DNA of 17,182 bases, taken from Deltaproteobacteria bacterium (GTDB lineage: Bacteria > Desulfobacterota > UBA8473). Of the stretch, positions 1 to 7,561 are shown piece after piece (the first letter of the stretch is position 1; every line of letters starts with the position of its first letter). The position numbers were made by a program, and so were the translations under genes. The notes below the pieces were generated by a model. The model saw nothing but the letters and a program-made list of their open reading frames with translations. It was not told the origin of the DNA and searched no databases. The stretch is taken from assembly GCA_030623035.1 (NCBI GenBank), contig JAUXFK010000029.1, positions 1 to 17,182 on the forward strand, in the 5' to 3' direction.

Positions 1-80
1 TCATGCCGGACTTGATCCGGCATCCAGAAGTCATATCATACTGATAATATTCTGGATTCCTGCTTTCGCAGGAATGACGG
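1..80. repeat. REP-like repeat with two hairpins
   Basis: Two short perfect hairpins lie side by side. The first pairs tgccgga with tccggca around cttga near positions 4-22. The second pairs attcctgc with gcaggaat around tttc near positions 56-75. From memory, the wording (gccggacttgatccggcatccag and ggattcctgctttcgcaggaatgac) is a familiar dispersed intergenic repeat in many Gram-negative genomes. The left end may be cut by the window edge. No coding potential is seen. Confidence 0.6.
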
Positions 81-257
81 CACATAGTTTGTGATTCTAA
101 TAATTTCAACAAGTTAGGAGAACTTTGGACTGTGTAGTTATTAAATATCAAGTGATTATCATCTGTTTCAGAATTTAAGTTACTTAGAAGACATTACATA
201 GATGACACGACACTATGAATAAAAGACTGGCAGCAGAACTGACAGGAGAAGATTGGA

Positions 258-755
258 TTGAAAAACAAGACCAAAAGCAAAGAGGAACTGAAAGAAGAGA
301 TAGAGAACCTGAAAAAAGAAGGTAAAAGGATCGTCTTTACCAACGGATGTTTCGATCTGATTCATGTAGGACATACCCGCTACCTTGAAGAGGCAAAGAA
401 ACTGGGAGATGTCCTTATAGTGGCTGTAAACAGCGATAAGTCCGTTAGAGAGATAAAAGGCAAAGACAGGCCCATTATACCCCAGGATGAGCGGGCAGAG
501 GTTCTTTGCGCATTGCATTTTGTAGACTATGTTGTAGTATTCGACGAGCCTGATCCATTTAATATCATCTCTCATTTAAAGCCCGATGTGCTGGTAAAAG
601 GCGGGGACTGGGATGAAGATGCTATTATCGGAAGGGACATTGTCGAATCCGGCGGGGGAAAGGTGGTTCGCATACCTGAAATCAAGGGTGCATCTACCAC
701 TGATATTATAGAAAGGATAGTCGAGATACAAAAAGGAAAGGGACGATGTCCCTAG
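258..755 (+). CDS. rfaE2: D-glycero-beta-D-manno-heptose 1-phosphate adenylyltransferase (RfaE2/HldE C-terminal domain type)
   Basis: This cytoplasmic nucleotidyltransferase (165 aa) adenylylates heptose 1-phosphate to make ADP-heptose for the LPS inner core. A short helical N-terminus (residues 1-22) precedes the Rossmann-like cytidylyltransferase fold. The nucleotide-binding signature is clear: CFDLIHVGH at residues 31-39, with the HxGH motif at 36-39. A later conserved GGDWDEDAIIG stretch and the C-terminal GASTTDIIERI helix also fit the family. The length fits the stand-alone enzyme; the kinase half (RfaE1) is not in this window. The start is TTG at 258, about nine bases after AGGAG (244-248), and the nearby ATG at 215 is out of frame. 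A MITE begins seven bases after the TAG stop. Confident family call; the exact sugar substrate is inferred. Confidence 0.9.
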   Translation: MKNKTKSKEELKEEIENLKKEGKRIVFTNGCFDLIHVGHTRYLEEAKKLGDVLIVAVNSDKSVREIKGKDRPIIPQDERAEVLCALHFVDYVVVFDEPDPFNIISHLKPDVLVKGGDWDEDAIIGRDIVESGGGKVVRIPEIKGASTTDIIERIVEIQKGKGRCP

Positions 756-762
756 TTTTAAC

Positions 763-908
763 TAGTGTCCATCCATAAATGGCCCTTTTGCCCAATCTCT
801 GTGTCAGGCTCAGATTTTAATCCGCGAAATATCGCAATATATTCCTGCGGTTAAAAGCTTCGCCTTCCTTGACCTTGAACAAAATTGCTCATTTCTGGAT
901 GGACACTA
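763..908. mobile_element. 146-bp MITE, copy 1
   Basis: This element has near-perfect terminal inverted repeats: the left end reads tagtgtccatccataaatg and the right end is its complement with one mismatch. TA stands at both tips, which would fit a TA target duplication as in IS630/mariner-type elements. A second inverted repeat lies inside (ttttaatccgc against gcggttaaaa). It has no open reading frame, so it would be moved in trans. Copies of exactly the same length lie at 1301-1446 and 15144-15289, all in the same orientation. This copy starts seven bases after the rfaE2 stop and could provide the end of its transcript. Confidence 0.85.
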
Positions 909-1001
909 ACTACGAAAGATTATAATCTCAGCTTGATATGCAGCATTGTCAGACCAGCAAGCCCTGATCCCATCGTATTTCATCCCACGCTTTAAAAACG
1001 C
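907..1001 (-). pseudogene. Transposase relic (fragment)
   Basis: On the minus strand, a short open stretch between stops translates to a piece including KRGMKYDGIRACWSDNAAYQ. To me this resembles the internal DSAxYQA region of IS1380-like DDE transposases. Related frames upstream carry several stops, so only a decayed fragment remains, and it ends against MITE copy 1. The rest of 1002-1300 is AT-rich and shows no gene. The family assignment is from memory of motif style and is uncertain. Confidence 0.35.
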
Positions 1002-1300
1002 TTACTCATTTCTATAAAATATCACCGCCAAAAACGAATTTAGGGTATTTGTGGACGCCCTTCTCTTTTTTTCTTGATAGTTTTGCCGATTTTTAGAAGT
1101 TTACTGACATTATTTGGCAACTTATTGATTTCACAGAACATATTGTAGATTATAGCATTGGTTTTAGTAGATTATTGTCATTATTTGTCAATCGGTTGTT
1201 TTTGGGAGATTGAAGAATAAGAGAAATACTTCACTTTAATATTGATGGATTCGTGAAAAGCCGGCATTCTCATTTTTGAATAGACTATGTTGTGGTTAAC

Positions 1301-1446
1301 TAGTGTCCATTCATAAATGGCCCTTTTGCCCAATCTCTGTGTCAGGCTCAGATTTTAATCCTCGAAATATCTCAATATATTCCTGTGGTTAAAAGCTTCG
1401 CCTTCCTTGACCTTGAACAAAATTGCTCATTTCTGGATGGACACTA
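1301..1446. mobile_element. 146-bp MITE, copy 2
   Basis: Same element as at 763-908, equal in length and orientation, differing at only a handful of positions. The left tip has one change (ccattcat for ccatccat). TA borders both tips. The left flank (ttaac) matches the flank of copy 1, so either the insertion site is preferred or the element is slightly longer than I define it. Confidence 0.85.
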
Positions 1447-1520
1447 ACTAATTATACCTACACAATATATCGCGAAGCAAGGCGGGTTTGCAGAATTTTT
1501 ACAGGGTGCATCGATATTAA

Positions 1521-1532
1521 ACAGTTAACTGT
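1521..1532. promoter_or_regulatory. 12-bp perfect palindrome, possible activator site
   Basis: The sequence acagttaactgt is a perfect palindrome about 25 bases upstream of the -24 element of the sigma-54 promoter. It could bind a regulator. Sigma-54 enhancer sites usually lie further upstream, so the role is speculative. Confidence 0.3.
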
Positions 1533-1556
1533 ATACTTATTTTCTAGTGACTGTTC

Positions 1557-1573
1557 TTGGCATGGTAATTGCA
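1557..1573 (+). promoter_or_regulatory. Sigma-54 (RpoN) -24/-12 promoter
   Basis: The sequence ttggcatggtaattgca fits the sigma-54 consensus (TGGCAyr-N4-TTGCa). The GG (1559-1560) and GC (1571-1572) are separated by exactly ten bases. It points at the secreted protein starting at 1658 and predicts a leader of about 70 bases. The match is by eye and no activator gene is visible. Confidence 0.6.
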
Positions 1574-1657
1574 GAACTTTATATTTATAACAAAAAACTA
1601 TCTTTCATTTCATCAATGAACCGTTTTAAGTAACCTATAGAAAGAAAGGAGGACAAC

Positions 1658-2008
1658 ATGTTCAAGAAAGTCGCATTACTTGGTGTAATATTATTAATAG
1701 GAGGCCTTATGTATGTCCCTGCGGCCCTGACAATGGGTGCCGGGGGAGATGATCCACCACCTGCACCTACATCTACACCTCCATCAACGGTCGTGATCGA
1801 TGGCTGCGATACAGGGATTGATAATGCAGAATACGGAGGTTTACCAATCTCAGAATTGATTGACGGGTTTGCATCATCCGCAGGAAACCACGGTCAATTT
1901 GTAAGCAGTGTTAGCAAATTGGCTAACAACCTGTTGAAAGAAGGGCTTATAAGCAGTCAAGAGAGGGGAGTTATCCAAAGCTGCGCTGCAAAGGCTGACC
2001 TTCCTTAG
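1658..2008 (+). CDS. Small secreted protein, unknown function
   Basis: I do not recognise this 116-residue protein. It begins with a classic signal peptide: a basic n-region (FKK), a hydrophobic stretch at about residues 5-25, and a likely cleavage near the AALTMGAG segment. A proline/threonine-rich linker (PPPAPTSTPPST) follows, then a compact domain with two cysteines (DGCDTGID and QSCAAK) that could form one disulfide outside the cytoplasm. The ATG has a strong AAAGGAGG site eight bases or so upstream. It sits alone between a sigma-54 promoter and a rho-independent terminator, so it appears to be a monocistronic, conditionally expressed gene. Confidence 0.75.
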   Translation: MFKKVALLGVILLIGGLMYVPAALTMGAGGDDPPPAPTSTPPSTVVIDGCDTGIDNAEYGGLPISELIDGFASSAGNHGQFVSSVSKLANNLLKEGLISSQERGVIQSCAAKADLP

Positions 2009-2044
2009 CTTGCAGTCCCCTGCAGTATTTGAGGGAAACTTGAT

Positions 2045-2080
2045 AAAAAGGCAGAGTATACATGACTCTGCCTTTTTTTT
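2045..2080 (+). terminator. Rho-independent terminator
   Basis: A perfect 13-bp stem (aaaaaggcagagt with actctgccttttt, loop atacatg) runs into a tract of eight T. It lies 36 bases after the stop of the secreted-protein gene. The A-rich left arm would also allow termination from the other strand. Confidence 0.9.
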
Positions 2081-2308
2081 CATGTGCCTTTGGCCCTTTG
2101 TAGGAGATTCCTTTCGAATATATATCATCCCTATCGATATTAAATTTAATGGTTATTGAGTTCCCTCAGCAAAAAAACCGGTCACAAAAGCGGCGGCCAC
2201 ATTATAACCCGCGCAAAACTCGCGCCTTTTATGAGCGTAAAAAAAGAACAGTATCGATCTTTGTAATTGCGTAACAGTTTAGCTTTTTTAAATGTTAGTT
2301 GCTAAGGC

Positions 2309-2410
2309 GGCAATCAAATTTTAACGCGTGCAACTGTTTGAACATCTAAGTGAGTTAAGAAAGAACAGGGGGAAAGATGCGAGTTCTGCACGGTTTAAAA
2401 TTTGATTGCC
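2309..2410. repeat. Inverted-repeat element, about 100 bp
   Basis: The left arm (2309-2335) begins ggcaatcaaattttaa and the right arm (2382-2410) ends with its exact complement. The match continues imperfectly inward through cgtgca, giving arms of about 27-29 bases around a 46-base centre. No gene is present. It could be a MITE unrelated to the 146-bp family, or a large RNA hairpin. The rest of 2129-2524 holds no gene I can support. Confidence 0.6.
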
Positions 2411-2524
2411 ATTGAAGCTTGGCCAGTGCTTTCTGTTTCATAAGGCTAAGATAATACGAAAAGGAAATATTTAGATTGTAAACGAATCAATTTCTAAAAA
2501 AATTGGAAAGCTTGATTTTTATTC

Positions 2525-2553
2525 TTGACATGCCTCTTTTTTACGTTTAAATT
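2525..2553 (+). promoter_or_regulatory. Sigma-70-type promoter
   Basis: A perfect -35 hexamer TTGACA (2525-2530) is followed after 17 bases by taaatt (2548-2553), a four-of-six match to TATAAT. It lies about 80 bases before the zinc-finger-like gene and is a candidate promoter for that gene and perhaps for cdhABC beyond it. Confidence 0.45.
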
Positions 2554-2634
2554 GAATCAACAGGTATCATTAGGATGGAAAATGAATTCCATTCATAAAA
2601 TATATAAAAATCATTTAGAAAGGGGGTGAAATTA

Positions 2635-2862
2635 ATGGCAGGCGAGAAGCTATGTGGAAAGTGTAATGAAAATGAAGCAATAGAGGTATGCTGTGAATGT
2701 GGAGTAGCTCTCTGTGAAACGTGCAAATATGAAATTTCTTTAGATGCAACCCACCCTGCGGCAAGGATAAAAGGATATTCCAAACCCGGCGCTTTAACAC
2801 CTGGCACAAAAACAAAGATAGCTTGTAAAGATTGTCTTAGCGAAATTGACGTTTTTGATTAA
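2635..2862 (+). CDS. Small zinc-finger-like cysteine-rich protein upstream of cdhA
   Basis: This is a 75-residue soluble protein. Its first 31 residues carry CGKCNENEAIEVCCECG followed by LCETCK, a Cys-pair series resembling a B-box/treble-clef zinc-binding module. A further CxxC (CKDC) lies near the C-terminus. I chose ATG 2635 because AAGGGGGTG (2620-2628) sits about six bases before it; the in-frame GTG at 2626 is part of that ribosome-binding site. No function is known to me. It is oriented with cdhA, 164 bases ahead. A role in metal handling or protein interaction for the CODH/ACS system is possible but rests on position only. Confidence 0.7.
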   Translation: MAGEKLCGKCNENEAIEVCCECGVALCETCKYEISLDATHPAARIKGYSKPGALTPGTKTKIACKDCLSEIDVFD

Positions 2863-2874
2863 GCCTTAATTGCC

Positions 2875-2997
2875 ATAGCCCCTTTCTAACCAAGAGAAGG
2901 AATACTACATTAAGTGTTTACAATAAAAAATACAACAATCGAACATGTTTCGAAAATTAATAAGTTTTTAATGTAATAATTGGCGATAAGGGGCTAT
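2875..2997. promoter_or_regulatory. Nested inverted repeats in the cdhA leader
   Basis: The ends are a perfect 10-bp inverted repeat: atagcccctt at 2875-2884 and aaggggctat at 2988-2997. Nested inside is a perfect 8-bp pair (tacattaa near 2906, ttaatgta near 2969) at nearly symmetric positions. A run of T follows the right arm, and cdhA starts 29 bases later. It could be a long folded leader, an attenuator or a small MITE. No known riboswitch is recognisable. Confidence 0.45.
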
Positions 2998-3026
2998 TTT
3001 ATTTAAACAACAAGGGAGAGAAATCA

Positions 3027-5522
3027 ATGGGAGACGATCAAAAAAAGGTCATCGCAAAAGTGGGCAACACTGAAGTGGATGTGAGTAATGCAGTAAGAGA
3101 TATCAGGGGCATCGAAGATCTGGTTAAGGAATCGGTGGAGACAACATGGTCGGAAAACCTGGTTAACCAGATTAAGATATCGTTAACGCCTTATCCCCAT
3201 GCCTCTGATATAGCAGAATGGGATAGATTCCTATTGGAAAGGTATCCTCCCCTGTATACTTTTACTGAAAAGGAGTGTCGTGACTGCTTCCAGGGTCCTT
3301 GTAATCTTGAAGGCGGAAAAGGAGCTTGCGGACTAACCCTTGAGATATTTCAGGCAAAACTGTCCCTCCAGTCAGCCTGTAAGGGTCTCGCAATGCACCT
3401 ATTCACGTGCAGGGAACTCCTGGATTATTGTATAAGGGAGTTTGGGGAGGATCGAGAGGTGAAGTGGGGAAAGACCCTGGTCTATGGTTTGATGAACGTA
3501 AATATACTTATCTCGGAATCGCCAAAAACACTTCGAGAAGTAAGGGAGGCTTTGACGTACGCCGAAGGCCAGCTTCCGGAGCTTTTGACCGCAGCGAATG
3601 TTGGCCGGGAAAGCAGCATCATTGATTTGGAATCAAAGGCCTTTCACGCCGGATCTGTGCTCCTCTTTGCCATGGAACTCACTGAGTGGTTAAAGTTCAG
3701 TATGTTTGATTTCACGTGGGCTCCGGATAAGGAATTGACTGAGATACCCGCTTATCCGCCGCCTACTTCAGAGGCCGGGCTTGGATCAGTGGATAGGTCA
3801 AAACCTGTTATAGTATTTATGGGAAACGACTTTTTGTCGGCCTGGATGGCGGTCAAGTATATGAAGGATAACAGCCTGGAAGACAAGATAGAGGTTGCCG
3901 GCATAGGTTCGGTTGGGCACGACATGATACGGTTTTATGATAATGCAAGGTTACTCATATCCCCAACGAGGGCCAACAAGGTTTTCAGGCTCGGTATGGG
4001 GGATGTGATCGTCCTGAGCGATACGTGTTGTAAAATCGATGCAGTGGAAGAAGCATTGAAGACAGATAGTAAAATAATAACCACCAGCTTCACTCAGACC
4101 TATGGATTAGAGGACAGGGCGCTTGATTCTGTAGATGATATATTAAGTGACCTTGAAAAAGGGACGCATGTCGTGTTGATTTCAGACCCCAAAAAGGCGG
4201 GTGAGGTTGCTGTTAAGCTGGTACAGAAGGTAAAGGATAAGAGGAAGAGTAGCTATCTTTTGTCCACAGATGAAATAAAGAAATACGCCGCCAAATGCAC
4301 GGACTGTGATGCTTGTTTCAAGGCATGTCCAGCCAGTTTGATTAGTGGCCGGATCCTGAAATCAGCTATGGAAGGGGACTTTACTAAATTGGCAGAGATC
4401 CACGATAAGTCTTCATACTGTGGAAAGTGTGAGCAGGCATGTCCCGAAAATATACCGCTTATGGATATATTTCTGGCAGCCAACCCCCAGGCGATCGAGG
4501 AAGACAACTTCAAGATGCGACCAGGAAGGGGGGCTATTACCAGTAACGAGATAAGGGACATAGCCATCACCATGTTCAGTATGCCCAGTGCTGTGTCCAT
4601 AATAGGTTGCGGCAACTACCCGGGAGCCGGTAGTCAAGTGGCGGAAATGGCAAAAGAATTCGTCGAGTGCAACTTATCTGTAGTCGTTTCGGGCTGTATC
4701 GCCCAGGATGTCGCTCGATATAAATATCCAAAGACCGGTAAGACTCTCTTTGAGACGTATCCGGCCCTGTACAATCCGAGGTGTCTGACGAACTGCGGAG
4801 GATGTTCGGCACAGGCCCTCGGAGCAAGCGCCCCGTTTTATAAACTTGGATATATAGCCTTCAGGAATCCTTACAAGTCTGCCCTTGCACAGCAAGCTGA
4901 TTTTGTATACAGGTTTGCGGCTGTTGTAATCATGTGGGGGCCGGCCACCGATATTGCTTATGCGGTTGTAGCAGGTCATATCAGGGCAGGGATCCCTGTT
5001 ATCGTAGGTCCTTATGGGTCGAAGTTCAAACGATACCTTTTGGGGAATAAATATGACAGGAGTAAGTGGTGGATGTTACATGGAAATACCGGAGATAAGG
5101 GAGAAACTGAACCTACACCGGAGCATATGTTGATTCCAGTAGAGACTGTCGATGAAGCCATTGCGCTTGTACCAAAACTCAGCTTCACTACTCAAGAGAT
5201 GGACGTTAGTCGCCAAAATAAATTCGATCTCTATCTTAATGCTTACAAGAAGAGGTTCGGCGAATGGCCCGACGATTGGCATCTTTTCGTAAAGAAAGAG
5301 ACAGAAATGCCCATGACAAAGAAGGCGAAGATGCTCCGTTTATTAGAAGAAGAACAGGGCTGGGAAATAGATAGGAAACGGGGTAAAATCCTCAAGGCAA
5401 AACATAGGGACGGCAGGTTACTGGTGCCAGGTGATTATGTATATGAGTATGGGTTTAAGTCAGGCCAATATATAACCACTCTCGACAGACTTGTCTATCA
5501 AGTGCGAAAGGACAGAGTGTAA
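3027..5522 (+). CDS. cdhA: CO dehydrogenase/acetyl-CoA synthase alpha subunit, archaeal type (CdhA)
   Basis: This subunit (831 aa) belongs to the Ni-Fe-S CO dehydrogenases that interconvert CO2 and CO for acetyl-CoA synthesis. An N-terminal helical domain carries a B/D-cluster cysteine set (C84, C87, C92, C101). A ferredoxin-like insertion, the hallmark of the archaeal type, has CxxCxxCxxxCP at 424-434 and a second group at C465, C468 and C472, whose first expected Cys is Ser462. C-cluster motifs remain at C334 (SDTCC), C528 (GCGNYP), C557 (SGCIAQ) and the C586-C593 region. However, the usual GHN histidine is Asn267 (FMGND) and the usual GxCC cysteine is Ser295 (GIGSVGHD). The spacings 267-295-334 equal those I recall for the Methanosarcina ligands, so these look like true substitutions. 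Start ATG follows GGGAG. It is the first of three cdh genes. The family is certain; CO-oxidising activity is doubtful. Confidence 0.92.
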   Translation: MGDDQKKVIAKVGNTEVDVSNAVRDIRGIEDLVKESVETTWSENLVNQIKISLTPYPHASDIAEWDRFLLERYPPLYTFTEKECRDCFQGPCNLEGGKGACGLTLEIFQAKLSLQSACKGLAMHLFTCRELLDYCIREFGEDREVKWGKTLVYGLMNVNILISESPKTLREVREALTYAEGQLPELLTAANVGRESSIIDLESKAFHAGSVLLFAMELTEWLKFSMFDFTWAPDKELTEIPAYPPPTSEAGLGSVDRSKPVIVFMGNDFLSAWMAVKYMKDNSLEDKIEVAGIGSVGHDMIRFYDNARLLISPTRANKVFRLGMGDVIVLSDTCCKIDAVEEALKTDSKIITTSFTQTYGLEDRALDSVDDILSDLEKGTHVVLISDPKKAGEVAVKLVQKVKDKRKSSYLLSTDEIKKYAAKCTDCDACFKACPASLISGRILKSAMEGDFTKLAEIHDKSSYCGKCEQACPENIPLMDIFLAANPQAIEEDNFKMRPGRGAITSNEIRDIAITMFSMPSAVSIIGCGNYPGAGSQVAEMAKEFVECNLSVVVSGCIAQDVARYKYPKTGKTLFETYPALYNPRCLTNCGGCSAQALGASAPFYKLGYIAFRNPYKSALAQQADFVYRFAAVVIMWGPATDIAYAVVAGHIRAGIPVIVGPYGSKFKRYLLGNKYDRSKWWMLHGNTGDKGETEPTPEHMLIPVETVDEAIALVPKLSFTTQEMDVSRQNKFDLYLNAYKKRFGEWPDDWHLFVKKETEMPMTKKAKMLRLLEEEQGWEIDRKRGKILKAKHRDGRLLVPGDYVYEYGFKSGQYITTLDRLVYQVRKDRV

Positions 5523-5561
5523 TAACAAACTTTAAATCTGTCTAAAAAAAGGAGAAGAGAG

Positions 5562-6032
5562 ATGATATTAGCACCGGATGAAACTGCAAAGCTAATAAAG
5601 GAGGAAAAGAGAAGGCTTTTGGTGGCAGGTTCAATTTGCAATGATTTAGAGGTAGGCGGAAAGAACCTTTTAGATTATGTAGTGGATATAGCCAAATTGA
5701 CCGATACCCCTATCGTAGCAACAGGCAGTACCATGTTTCATCTAAAGGATAACAAGGAGATAAAGGCCAAAAAGATGATGGCTGCCGATCTGGTAAACTT
5801 TTTGAGGGTAGAAAAATGGGAAGAACCTATCACTCCCGAAAGGCCGGAACTTCTGGTATTCCTTGGCTACTATCCAGATATAGTAAAGATGTTGGTCTCT
5901 ACCATAAGAGATGGGAAGACTATGGTATTGGATAACAGGTATATGAATGAAGCTACATATTCCGCTCCTGACATGTCTTTCAATGAATGGGCTGAATATT
6001 TGGATAATGTAATTGACAATCTAAAAAAATAG
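5562..6032 (+). CDS. cdhB: CODH/ACS epsilon subunit (CdhB)
   Basis: This is a 156-residue alpha/beta protein of the CdhB family, which forms the alpha2-epsilon2 CO dehydrogenase unit with CdhA in archaea and is thought to support electron transfer or flavin-linked steps. Visible family features are the N-terminal helix (ETAKLIKEEKR), a parallel-sheet strand with nucleotide-fold character (RLLVAGS), the central TPIVATGST strand-loop and the LLVFLGYYPDIVKML segment. Its length is near the usual 160-170. It starts 39 bases after cdhA behind an AAGGAG site. An archaeal-type epsilon beside cdhA supports the whole set having come from the archaeal lineage of CODH/ACS. Confidence 0.85.
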   Translation: MILAPDETAKLIKEEKRRLLVAGSICNDLEVGGKNLLDYVVDIAKLTDTPIVATGSTMFHLKDNKEIKAKKMMAADLVNFLRVEKWEEPITPERPELLVFLGYYPDIVKMLVSTIRDGKTMVLDNRYMNEATYSAPDMSFNEWAEYLDNVIDNLKK

Positions 6033-6161
6033 CATATATTAAAGGGTGCAATAACTGTAACGCTATAAAAAAAAGGGGGGATACAAGGTTGTTTGAGTAA
6101 AAATCGGTAAAACGCTAAAAGCACTACTTAGTAAATATTATATGAAAGGAGGCATTAAATA

Positions 6162-7532
6162 ATGGCTGTTAAGGTGCCAGAAGGTAAGATTTATCATGTT
6201 CCGGAAGACCTTGAAGAAGCGTTAGATGAGGTGTCTGATATTGAGATCAGTCCCAGGAACATGGGAGAAAGGATAAGGAAGAACGATTTTCATGTAGAGT
6301 ATGGTGGGCCTAAATGGTTCGGAAGTATCTATATGAATTTTGAGGTTCCTGAAAATGAAGACGAGGTAAGGGATAATGTCATTCAGATTATAGGCCCTGA
6401 TGTGAACGAAGTTGAGGAAGGTTCTTCTTTCCCCATTGGTATGGAGTTCAAGTTATGGGGAAGTGAAATCACTCCGGATTATGATGAGTTCTTTATGAGG
6501 AACCTGGCCGATTCTATGGAACAGATGGAAGGCCTGATGGGTGTAAACACCAAGCATACCTGGTGGATGAGGATATCCAAGGATGTTGCTGACAGGCTCA
6601 CCCTGAAAAAGATGTGCCAGGCAGTGATCGCACTGACAAAGTCGGCATTCCCGATTGCTGAGAAGATGGAGGCAAGGATAATCGTAGGAGCTCCTGAGGT
6701 TGGTGGGCCAGAGCTGATTCAGAAGATTCTCAAAGAAGAGATTAAACCCAAATGGGAGAAGAGTGAGAGCAGAAGGTTGGGAATAGAGGATGACGATGTG
6801 GACAGCTTTTATAGTTGTACACTATGTCAGGGGTTTGCCCCCAACCATGTTTGTATCATTACCCCTGAGAGGATGCCTTTTTGTGGGATCATGTCATTCA
6901 GGGGTGCACAGATTGGCCTGGAGATCGACCCCCATGGTTATCTAGATGACATACCAAAAGGGGATATAATAGATAGTGCGGCGGGTCAGTACACAGGTCT
7001 TAATGAGTATATATATGAGAAGAGTAACCGCACCATAAAACGGTTAAACCTTTACAGTACAATCAAATACCCGATGACGTCGTGAGGCTGATTCGAAATA
7101 TTAGTATTTTATATCCCTCAGGTTGATGGGATAGGACTGGTAGACAGGACATTTAGAGGAGAGACACCACTGGGTGAAGGGTTAACATTTTCTAAGATGG
7201 CAGCAGAGGCATGCGGAGGAGTTCAGGGCCACGGGTATATGGGCGCAGCGATCCCCTTTGTAAAAGAAAAGACTTTCCAGCGTGGAGATGGCGGATGGGA
7301 TAGGATCGTATGGGTTCATGAAAGTCTGAAGAAGCAGATTGCAGATTCCATTCCAGAAGAACTTTATGATAAGATCGCAACAGAGAACGAGAGTCCTAGT
7401 GCAGCGGATCTGGAAAATTTCCTCTTAGAGAAGGGACACCCTGTTGTAGAAAAGCGATGGAAGGATGGCAAGCCTGTACCATTGGAGGTCCCTGCTCCAA
7501 CTCAAGACTGGCCGGAAGATATTGGGAAGTAA
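6162..7532 (+). CDS. cdhC: Acetyl-CoA synthase beta subunit (CdhC/ACS) with two in-frame UGA codons, candidate selenoprotein
   Basis: This subunit condenses CO, a methyl group and CoA into acetyl-CoA at the nickel-iron A-cluster. The frame from ATG 6162 (AGGAGG nine bases upstream) runs to UGA 7083-7085, continues as Gly, a second UGA (7089-7091), then FEILVFYIPQVDGIG and on to UAA at 7532. This gives 456 residues, close to archaeal CdhC at about 470. The four Fe-S cysteines are intact: C219, C222, C231 and C241. The UGAs fall at residues 308 and 310, exactly the Cys-Gly-Cys that binds the distal nickel. Spacing 219/222/231/241/308/310 equals Moorella Cys506/509/518/528/595/597, as I recall them. 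No frameshift or other stop exists, homology is continuous, and ATG 7197 has no ribosome-binding site. Selenocysteine at both sites is the inference; a pseudogene is the alternative. Confidence 0.85.
7112..7133 (+). promoter_or_regulatory. SECIS-like hairpin inside cdhC
   Basis: The six bases at 7112-7117 pair with 7128-7133 (tatccc with gggata). Three more pairs (tca with tga) sit above a single unpaired T at 7127, capped by a GGT loop (7121-7123). Bacterial SECIS hairpins that recruit SelB have a GGU-containing apical loop and a bulged U; here the unpaired U is on the 3' side, unlike E. coli fdhF. The loop begins 29 bases after the second UGA and 35 after the first, a distance typical for bacteria. 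The fold was made by eye. Confidence 0.55.
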
Positions 7533-7561
7533 GTAAGGGACATTGAAGAGCGCCAAACAAC

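Noticed and set aside
7083..7091. Frameshift or simple nonsense mutations in cdhC
   Set aside because: The frame never shifts, and the only stops fall on the two catalytic Cys codons. A pseudogene is kept as an alternative but is unlikely.
7197..7532. A separate 111-residue gene downstream of a 307-residue CdhC
   Set aside because: ATG 7197 has no ribosome-binding site, is in the same frame as cdhC, and its sequence is the direct continuation of the ACS C-terminus; 7086-7196 also encodes conserved ACS residues.
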